Assembly (NCBI GenBank): GCA_964634385.1
Contig: CAZWIZ010000018.1
Coordinates: 1-23,498, forward strand
Direction: 5' to 3'
Source: JAFGXW01 sp964634385
GTDB taxonomy: Bacteria; Bacillota_I; Bacilli_A; Izemoplasmatales; Izemoplasmataceae
DNA: 23,498 bases
A program made the position numbers and the translations under genes. Shown piece by piece: positions 16,636 to 22,355 of this stretch (the stretch's first letter is position 1; every line of letters starts with the position of its first letter). The notes below the pieces were generated by a model. That model saw only the letters and a program-made list of their open reading frames with translations, did not search any database and was not told where the DNA came from.

Positions 16636-17136
16636 ATGAAATATTATATTAAACAAAAAGTATTCTCTTTAAAAGACAAATTTACAATTAAAGATAATTC
16701 ACAAAAAGATGTTTACCAAGTTAAAGGTAAAATAATGTCACTTACTAATAAGTTAGAATTATTGAATATGGATGGTTCACAAGTTTTAAATTCTAAAAAG
16801 AAACTTTTTAGATTTCTACCGTTATATCATATTTATACAAATCATGGAGAAGAATTAGCTGAAATAAAGAAAAAATTTTCATTTAAACCTAAATTTGATG
16901 TAAGAGTAGGAAACCAAGAATATCAAGTTGAAGGATCATTTTTCGCTCATTCATTTCAAATTTTAAAGGATGATGTTGAAGTAGCTTCAATCATTAAAAA
17001 GGTATTTTCATTTGGAGACTCATATGAAATTGACATTTTAGAAGAAAATCAAACACAATTATTTTTGTTTATCGTTATTATAATTGATCAAATTATTCAT
17101 GAAAATAAAAACAAACAAAACAACATTGATTACTAA
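16636..17136 (+). CDS. LURP-one-related protein
   Basis: 166 aa from ATG 16636. Typical bacterial LURP-one pattern: MKYYIKQKVFSLKDKFTIKD, then 'DVYQVKGKIMSLTNKLELLN', 'HIYTNHGEELAEIKKKFSF', 'YQVEGSFFAHSFQIL' and 'SYEIDILEE', ending in the hydrophobic helix LFLFIVIIIDQIIHE. The twelve-strand barrel around a C-terminal helix is shared with tubby and scramblase-like proteins. A frame extension to TTG 16621 runs through the AAAGGAG ribosome binding site and is rejected. It lies 11 bases after its divergent paralogue, and its last 38 bases overlap the methyltransferase frame. Possible roles are membrane-lipid binding or envelope stress; nothing here decides. Confidence 0.75.
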   Translation: MKYYIKQKVFSLKDKFTIKDNSQKDVYQVKGKIMSLTNKLELLNMDGSQVLNSKKKLFRFLPLYHIYTNHGEELAEIKKKFSFKPKFDVRVGNQEYQVEGSFFAHSFQILKDDVEVASIIKKVFSFGDSYEIDILEENQTQLFLFIVIIIDQIIHENKNKQNNIDY

Positions 17137-17770
17137 TTGTCCAATTTGTAATGAAGCAACTACTAAACTAAAAGATAATCAACTTAAAGTTGATTATTTA
17201 GTTTGTCAAAATTGCGGATTTATATACAAAGATAAGAAATTCCGTATTGATGTTGAAGAAGAGGCTAAAAACTACTCCCTTCACAACAACTCTTTTGAGT
17301 GCGAAGGATATGTTAAAATCTTTATTGATTTAATAAAAGAATATATTACACCATTAAAGATTAAAGGTAATATTTTAGAGTTTGGAAGTGGACCAGGACC
17401 AGTTTTAAAAGAATTATTACAAAGAGATTATAATTCTGTTTATGATTATGATCCCTTCTTTAACAATGATAAAAGTTATTTAAAACGTAAATACGAACTT
17501 ATTACATCGACCGAAGTCGTTGAACATTTTTTTAATCCATTAAAAGAATTCGAACATTTATCAAACTTATTATTACAAGGCGGATATCTCTTAATTACTA
17601 CTCGACTTAGAACAATGGATTTAGATAATTTTTTAGATTGGTGGTATCGAAGAGATATAACTCATGTATCTTTTTATACAATTAAATCTTTGGAAATTAT
17701 TGCCGCTAAATTTAATTTAAAAATTTTAAAAACGAACAATATAAATATTGTTTTATTTCAAAAGATTTAA
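17099..17770 (+). CDS. Zinc-ribbon class I SAM-dependent methyltransferase
   Basis: 223 aa from ATG 17099. An N-terminal zinc ribbon (CPIC near residue 14 and CQNCG about 25 residues later) precedes a Rossmann methyltransferase: motif I ILEFGSGPGPV, motif II YDYDPF, post-motif TSTEVVEHFFNPLKEF and strand GGYLLITT. The VVEHF..P pattern is usual in small-molecule or sugar methyltransferases (Methyltransf_11/23 type). The substrate is unknown. The start is uncertain: no ribosome binding site precedes ATG 17099, TTG 17084 or TTG 17126. The frame overlaps the LURP-one gene by 38 bases, which suggests translational coupling. A terminator follows 5 bases after the stop. Confidence 0.8.
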   Translation: MKIKTNKTTLITNCPICNEATTKLKDNQLKVDYLVCQNCGFIYKDKKFRIDVEEEAKNYSLHNNSFECEGYVKIFIDLIKEYITPLKIKGNILEFGSGPGPVLKELLQRDYNSVYDYDPFFNNDKSYLKRKYELITSTEVVEHFFNPLKEFEHLSNLLLQGGYLLITTRLRTMDLDNFLDWWYRRDITHVSFYTIKSLEIIAAKFNLKILKTNNINIVLFQKI

Positions 17771-17775
17771 ATATG

Positions 17776-17799
17776 AAAAGAGAATGATTTCTCTTTTTT
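17776..17799 (+). terminator. Terminator of the OLD/LURP/methyltransferase operon
   Basis: AAAAGAGAA (17776-17784), loop TGAT, TTCTCTTTT (17789-17797), then T residues. A 9-bp stem ending three bases before the extended -10 of the next gene. Confidence 0.8.
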
Positions 17800-17801
17800 A
17801 A

Positions 17802-17810
17802 TGTTATAAT
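17802..17810 (+). promoter_or_regulatory. Extended -10 promoter of the helicase gene
   Basis: TGTTATAAT (17802-17810), an extended -10 with a perfect TATAAT, abutting the preceding terminator. Initiation near 17817 would leave only about 11 bases before GTG 17828, just enough for the AGGTGG ribosome binding site (17818-17823). Confidence 0.55.
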
Positions 17811-17827
17811 AATTAGTAGGTGGTATT

Positions 17828-20173
17828 GTGAAAAATATTAAAATTACAGCGAGGGATATTGTTAACTTTATATACAGTGGTGGAGATTTAACAAATGAAT
17901 TTCAATCTAATAAACGCGCTTTAGAAGGAATTGAAAGTCATAGCTATCTTCAAAACAAATATCATGAAGGTGATCAAAAAGAAGTTTCAATTGAAACTCT
18001 TTTTGAAGATGGAGATTATAGTTTTTACATTACTGGAAGAATGGATGGATTGTTAAAAGAAAATAACAAATTAATAATTGAAGAAATTAAAAGTACTAAA
18101 ACAGATTTAAACTTAATAGAAATCGATACAAGACCTGAACATTTAATGCAAGTTAAAATGTACGCCTATATGTATATTAAAAAACATAATTTAAAATCAA
18201 TAAATGTAAGATTAACATATATCGTTATTGAAGGATATGAAACAAAATCATTTAATAAAAGATATAATGATTCACAACTTACAAAATTCTTTACCAAAAC
18301 AATAGAAGAATATGTAAAATGGCTTGAAATATATAATAAGCACCAACAGGATAAATTAAAATCTATTGAAGGACTTGTTTTTCCATTTGAGGAATATCGT
18401 GAAGGACAATACAAGTTTATGGGCGCTATTTATCAAACATTGGTTAAAAAGGATATTTTGTATAGTATAGCTCCAACTGGAATAGGGAAAACTGTTGGAA
18501 GTCTATATTCAGCTTTAAAGACAATTAAAAATGAAAAAGAAAAAATATTTTATTTAACAGCGAAAAACGCAGGTAAAAAAATAGTTATTGATACTGTTAA
18601 TTTATTAAAAGAAAAAGGACTAGTTTGTAAAACAACAGTTATTAACTCGAAAGAGACAATGTGCTTAATGGATAAAGTTGATTGTGATCCAGAAATTTGT
18701 CCATACGCAAAAGGATTTTTTAGTCGTTTAAGAGAAGCTGTTAATGATATTTTTGTTCATAATGATGTTTATGATATGAAGTTAATAAAAGATTATGCTA
18801 CATATCATTCTATTTGTCCTCATGAATTCAGCTTAGAGTTATCAAATTATTCTGATTTAGTAATATGCGATTATAATTATGCATTTGATCCAAGAGTTCA
18901 CTTAATTAGATATTTTGAAGATGATTATTACACTCCGAAATTATTAATTGATGAAGCTCACAACATGGTTGACCGTTCAAGAAATATGTATTCTAGTTCG
19001 CTGAACAAATCAACGCTAACCACACTTAGGAAAGCTTCAAATAAAATTAAGCCACCTATTAAAAATAATGTTCAAAAAATACTTGATTATTTAAATAAAT
19101 TTATACTTGATAATGAAATTGAAAAATCGCAATTTTACTATCAAGATGATTTAGATATAACGTTTCTTAACTTAGTTGAGGTTATTACTAACAAACTAGA
19201 AAGAATACTCTCGGAAAATAAGAAATTTGGTAAAAGAGATATTATTTTAGAATGTTATTTTGAGTTATTACAATTTGTAAGAATAAGTGATTACTATAAT
19301 CAAAATTATAAATATATTATTAAAACAGTTGATGATGATATTATTGTTACTTTATCTTGTTTGGATGCTTCTTCATATATATTAGAAACAATAAATAATA
19401 GAGTAAGTGGTGTAGCGCTTTTTAGCGCTACACTCTTCCCACTTGATTATTATGTTAAATTAATCACAAACGGTGTAGGTAAAACAATCAATATTCCTTC
19501 TCCGTTCCCTCAAGAACACTTAGGTCTTTTCGTAGATGATTCGACAAGTACAAGGTATCGAGATAGACCGCGAAGTATTCCGAATATCATTGATTCTATT
19601 TACGCTATTGCGGAAACAAAAATCGGAAATTACATTATCTTTTTCCCTTCGTATTTCTATTTAAATATGGTATTAGAAGAGTTTAATACAGATGATTATG
19701 AAATTTTAGTACAAACAAGAAAAATGTCTTCGTACCAAAGAAATCAAATGCTTAATGAATTTAATGAGATAAGTTTAAAATCACGGATAGGATTCTTTGT
19801 TCTTGGAGGAAGTTTTAGTGAAGGAATTGATTATATTGGTGAAATGTTAAGTGGGGTACTAGTTGTTGGTGTAGCGATGCCACAATATAATAAATATAAT
19901 GAATTATTAAGAAGTCATTTTGATGAAGAATCAAATCAAGGATTTGATTATGCATATACATATCCAGGAATGAATAAAGTTATTCAAGCAGTAGGAAGAG
20001 TGATTAGAACTAATCATGATATAGGGATAGCGGTTCTATTTGATGATCGTTATTCACACGCTAAATATAAAACACTATTTCCTAAAAATTGGAATCATTA
20101 TAAACAGATTGATGAAGGACAATATCTACAATCATACATCGCTGATTTTTGGGAAAAACAAAAAAACAAGTAA
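17828..20173 (+). CDS. DinG/XPD-family helicase with N-terminal PD-(D/E)XK nuclease domain
   Basis: 781 aa. The N-terminal ~170 residues form a RecB/Cas4-like nuclease with Asp73 in ITGRMDG and Glu86-Ile-Lys88 (EEIKST), plus Gln in the MQVKMYAYMY helix. A superfamily 2 helicase follows: Walker A APTGIGKT (215-222), motif II DEAH (375-378), the motif SATL, and QAVGRVIRT (motif VI). Four cysteines between motifs Ia and II (Cys279, Cys286, Cys291, Cys330) fit the iron-sulfur cluster of XPD/DinG helicases, which unwind 5'-3'. The fusion suggests processing of flaps, R-loops or damaged ends. GTG 17828 follows AGGTGG and is preferred for lack of an earlier start. It is transcribed alone. Related fusions occur in other Firmicutes, so a housekeeping repair role is likely. 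Confidence 0.88.
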   Translation: MKNIKITARDIVNFIYSGGDLTNEFQSNKRALEGIESHSYLQNKYHEGDQKEVSIETLFEDGDYSFYITGRMDGLLKENNKLIIEEIKSTKTDLNLIEIDTRPEHLMQVKMYAYMYIKKHNLKSINVRLTYIVIEGYETKSFNKRYNDSQLTKFFTKTIEEYVKWLEIYNKHQQDKLKSIEGLVFPFEEYREGQYKFMGAIYQTLVKKDILYSIAPTGIGKTVGSLYSALKTIKNEKEKIFYLTAKNAGKKIVIDTVNLLKEKGLVCKTTVINSKETMCLMDKVDCDPEICPYAKGFFSRLREAVNDIFVHNDVYDMKLIKDYATYHSICPHEFSLELSNYSDLVICDYNYAFDPRVHLIRYFEDDYYTPKLLIDEAHNMVDRSRNMYSSSLNKSTLTTLRKASNKIKPPIKNNVQKILDYLNKFILDNEIEKSQFYYQDDLDITFLNLVEVITNKLERILSENKKFGKRDIILECYFELLQFVRISDYYNQNYKYIIKTVDDDIIVTLSCLDASSYILETINNRVSGVALFSATLFPLDYYVKLITNGVGKTINIPSPFPQEHLGLFVDDSTSTRYRDRPRSIPNIIDSIYAIAETKIGNYIIFFPSYFYLNMVLEEFNTDDYEILVQTRKMSSYQRNQMLNEFNEISLKSRIGFFVLGGSFSEGIDYIGEMLSGVLVVGVAMPQYNKYNELLRSHFDEESNQGFDYAYTYPGMNKVIQAVGRVIRTNHDIGIAVLFDDRYSHAKYKTLFPKNWNHYKQIDEGQYLQSYIADFWEKQKNK
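19410..19433. repeat. GC-rich perfect hairpin inside the helicase gene
   Basis: GTGTAGCGCT (19410-19419), TTTT loop, AGCGCTACAC (19424-19433): a 10-bp perfect inverted repeat. It encodes GVALFSATL, the helicase SAT motif, using GCG and AGC codons that are scarce around it. Confidence 0.8.
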
Positions 20174-20200
20174 AAAATATATGTATTTATTCAAATGTTT

Positions 20201-20219
20201 TACAAATTGACCATTTGTA
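20201..20219. repeat. Short dyad in the helicase/dehydrogenase spacer
   Basis: TACAAAT-TGACC-ATTTGTA, a 7-bp dyad with a five-base centre. There is no T-run after it, so it is not a standard terminator; a repressor operator is possible. AT-rich sequence gives such dyads by chance. Confidence 0.3.
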
Positions 20220-20312
20220 TTATACAAGAATATATTACAAATATTTATTGATTATAACAAAAACATTAATTAATTTAAATGATATATTGTATACTATGTT
20301 GCTTAATTGAAT

Positions 20313-20318
20313 TATAAT
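20313..20318 (+). promoter_or_regulatory. Possible -10 element of the dehydrogenase gene
   Basis: TATAAT at 20313-20318, 48 bases before ATG 20367, without a clear -35 at 16-18 bases. Confidence 0.35.
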
Positions 20319-20366
20319 AATAGTAAGGATCAATATAAATTATTCATTATACAAGGAGAGTGTGAT

Positions 20367-21278
20367 ATGAAAGTATACGCAGCTCATGAAAAAATTCAAC
20401 AATTTTTAATAAATAATTCTGTTGAAGGAATTACCATTGTAAATAATATAAATAAATGCCATTACTTAATTAGTGGTAAATATAATCAAACAATGTATAA
20501 TCCTTTACTAAAAGGAATTATAGTCCCTTATACTGAACTTAGTGGTATTGATTTAAAAGCATTAAAAGAAAAAGAATTAAAACTTTTTACACTACCACAA
20601 AGAAATCGTTATATAGCTGAAAAAGCAGTTACCTTAGCACTTTCTTTGCTCGGTAATACAGTGAATTATCATACATCATTAAAAATAGGAAATTGGTCTT
20701 CAAACAATTCAAATAATCGATTACCTTGGGTTAGTATCCAAGGGTTATCTATTGGATTATTTGGATATGGAGAAATTGGAGAATACATTCATAATATGTT
20801 AAAAGGATTTAATTGTGAGTTTTATACAATTAATCAAGATATGAAGTATCCTAAAGATATCTTTTTAGTAAAAAATCTTACTAATTTAGTTCAAGTAAGT
20901 GATATAATAATTATTGTTGATTTATTAAATAAAACAAATGAAGAGATTTTCAATGATAAATTATTTTCAAGAATGAAAAACAAATACTTGATTAATATTG
21001 GAAGCGGTAATATAATTGATGAAAAAAGTTTATATGATGCCCTTAAAAATTCAACGTTAAAAGGATATGCATCAGATGTTTGGTATAATTATCCAAAAGC
21101 CAAAGAAAAAACATTTCCTTCTAATTATCCTATTTATGAAATGAATAACGTCATTTTATCTAATCATTCCGGGGGATTTACAACGAAAATTAACTCTGAA
21201 GTAAATGAAGCATTGCTTCAACTATTAATAAAATTACAGGATAGTAATTTTGAAGATCAACTAGACATAGAAAAATAA
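20367..21278 (+). CDS. D-2-hydroxyacid dehydrogenase homologue lacking the catalytic arginine
   Basis: 303 aa from ATG 20367, which has AAGGAG 8 bases upstream; a frame extension to TTG 20307 lacks a ribosome site. The NAD-binding domain shows SIGLFGYGEIGEYIHNML (GxGxxG), and the C-terminal part carries DVWYNYPK and LSNHSGG with catalytic His267. The usual NxGRGxxVDE motif reads NIGSGNIIDE: the substrate-binding, catalytic Arg is Ser213 (AGC). The N-terminal substrate domain is short and divergent. Known members interconvert 2-oxoacids and D-2-hydroxyacids with NAD(P)H; without Arg this one may act on another substrate or be inactive. The lipoprotein gene starts 14 bases after it and is probably cotranscribed. 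Confidence 0.8.
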   Translation: MKVYAAHEKIQQFLINNSVEGITIVNNINKCHYLISGKYNQTMYNPLLKGIIVPYTELSGIDLKALKEKELKLFTLPQRNRYIAEKAVTLALSLLGNTVNYHTSLKIGNWSSNNSNNRLPWVSIQGLSIGLFGYGEIGEYIHNMLKGFNCEFYTINQDMKYPKDIFLVKNLTNLVQVSDIIIIVDLLNKTNEEIFNDKLFSRMKNKYLINIGSGNIIDEKSLYDALKNSTLKGYASDVWYNYPKAKEKTFPSNYPIYEMNNVILSNHSGGFTTKINSEVNEALLQLLIKLQDSNFEDQLDIEK

Positions 21279-21292
21279 ATTCGAGGTGTATT

Positions 21293-21964
21293 ATGAAAAA
21301 ATTATTATTAGTATTATTATCATTAATAGTTTCATTAGGGTTATCAGGATGTGAAAAAGAAGTAGAAACTCCTGAACCTACTGGATTTGATGTTCCAGAT
21401 GAAGTATATGTTAATTTACAAGAATTACCTTACGCAGAATATTTAAACTTAAGTAATCCTGTAGTTACAATAACTGTCGAAGGAATGGGAGATATTGTAA
21501 TTCAATTATTCCCAAGTATTGCGCCAAATACAGTTAATAACTTTATAGCTTATATTGAAGCAGGTGTTTATACAAATAATGAGTTCCACCGTGTTATTAA
21601 AGATTTTATGATTCAAGCAGGAGCAATAGATGATCCTACATGTATAATTTCTGGTGAAATGACAAATAATGGATTTGAAAATCCCTTAGTTCATGATAGA
21701 GGGGTAATATCAATGGCAAGAATAGGTGGAGATTATGATTCGGGAAGTTCACAGTTTTTCATTATGCATGCTAAAAGTAACTTTTTAAATGATGAGTATG
21801 CGACTTTTGGAGGAGTAGTTTCCGGATTTAATGTATTAGATTATATAGCTAATTTAAATGATGGAACAAATGAAATACCATCTAGTCCTGTTTATATTAC
21901 AAGTATTACTGTTGATTTAAAAGGAAAAACATATTCTAGTCCGATTTGTATTGAAACTGATTAA
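21293..21964 (+). CDS. Cyclophilin-type peptidyl-prolyl isomerase lipoprotein
   Basis: 223 aa. A lipoprotein signal (MKKLLLVLLSLIVSLGLSGC, lipobox LSGC, lipidated Cys20) exports it and anchors it to the outer face of the membrane. After an acidic linker comes a cyclophilin domain (about 55-215): VTITVEGMGDIVIQLFP, FHRVIKDFMIQAG with the catalytic Arg, and ISMAR..SGSSQFFIMH with the Gln and Phe of the active site. It should speed proline isomerisation while secreted proteins fold, doing extracytoplasmically what PrsA does in other Firmicutes. GAGGTG precedes ATG. The end of the gene carries the -35 box of the downstream T-box promoter. Confidence 0.95.
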   Translation: MKKLLLVLLSLIVSLGLSGCEKEVETPEPTGFDVPDEVYVNLQELPYAEYLNLSNPVVTITVEGMGDIVIQLFPSIAPNTVNNFIAYIEAGVYTNNEFHRVIKDFMIQAGAIDDPTCIISGEMTNNGFENPLVHDRGVISMARIGGDYDSGSSQFFIMHAKSNFLNDEYATFGGVVSGFNVLDYIANLNDGTNEIPSSPVYITSITVDLKGKTYSSPICIETD

Positions 21965-21979
21965 GTTTTGTATTAGAAT
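21951..21979 (+). promoter_or_regulatory. Promoter of the T-box/trpB transcript
   Basis: TTGAAA (21951-21956), 17 bases, TAGAAT (21974-21979): 5/6 matches in each hexamer. The -35 overlaps the last codons of the lipoprotein gene. Initiation would fall near 21986, just before Stem I. Confidence 0.7.
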
Positions 21980-21999
21980 AGTAAAAAGTAGTAAAAATA

Positions 22000-22250
22000 A
22001 ATCATTGAGTAGAAGTAGTAAGTAATTAATTATTTTTATAGAAAGCTAGAATTGATGGAAACTAGTATTATAATAATTACTGAATGGATCTATGAGAGGA
22101 TACTTGAAATTATAGTAGGGTATCACGGGAGCTCCCGTTATTGAGCTAGGATATGATAGTATCCAAAATGAGAGTTCTTTAATTGAACTGAAACTGAGGT
22201 GGCACCACGTTTATAACGTCCTCTACACATTTTGTGTAGAGGACGTTTTT
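22000..22250 (+). promoter_or_regulatory. T-box riboswitch, tryptophan-specific
   Basis: T-box motif AGGTGGCACCACG at 22197-22209. Stem I: TAGA/TCTA (22010-22013, 22089-22092) and AGTAATTA/TAATTACT (22021-22028, 22074-22081) flank an internal loop with AGTA on one side and GAATGGA (22082-22088) on the other, so the specifier codon is TGG (22085-22087), Trp. A Stem II-type pseudoknot is possible: ACGGG-AGCT-CCCGT (22125-22138) with loop AGCT able to pair with AGCT at 22144-22147. Stem III is GGATA/TATCC (22149-22164). The antiterminator pairs GAGG (22196-22199) with CCTC (22220-22223) around TGGC, which complements GCCA, the 3' end of tRNA-Trp with G73. Uncharged tRNA-Trp should permit read-through into trpB. 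Confidence 0.95.
22215..22250 (+). terminator. Regulated terminator of the T-box leader
   Basis: AACGTCCTCTACACA (22215-22229), loop TTT, perfect 15-bp complement (22233-22247), then a T-run to 22250. It competes with the antiterminator for bases 22220-22223. Confidence 0.95.
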
Positions 22251-22273
22251 ATATTATTTAGGAGGAATAAAAT

Positions 22274-22285
22274 ATGGGATCTTGA
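22274..22285 (+). CDS. Three-codon mini-ORF (MGS-stop) between T-box and trpB
   Basis: A perfect AGGAGG (22260-22265) lies 8 bases before ATG GGA TCT TGA. Its TGA overlaps TTG 22282, which opens a 25-codon frame (MKRNAECLIKLKYYRIK and on) ending in TGA 22357-22359. That stop overlaps the trpB start as ATGA. It may be a leader or coupling device, or the scar of a deleted first trp gene that kept its ribosome site. Confidence 0.35.
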   Translation: MGS

Positions 22286-22355
22286 AGAGAAATGCTGAAT
22301 GTTTAATAAAATTAAAATACTATAGAATTAAAGAAAATAATAAGGAGAAAATAAA

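Noticed and set aside
18166..18414. Minus-strand open frame within the helicase gene
   Set aside because: Shadow frame opposite the nuclease/helicase coding sequence, with no start signals.
20307..20366. N-terminal extension of the dehydrogenase to a TTG start
   Set aside because: ATG 20367 has AAGGAG at the right distance and starts at the expected first strand; the extension contains the likely -10 region.
22274..22303. Reading TGA as Trp, which would give a Trp-containing leader peptide (MGSWREMLNV) before trpB
   Set aside because: TGA terminates other genes in the window (6443-6445, 16622-16624) and TGG is the Trp codon in conserved positions, so the standard code applies. Control by T-box makes a leader peptide unnecessary.
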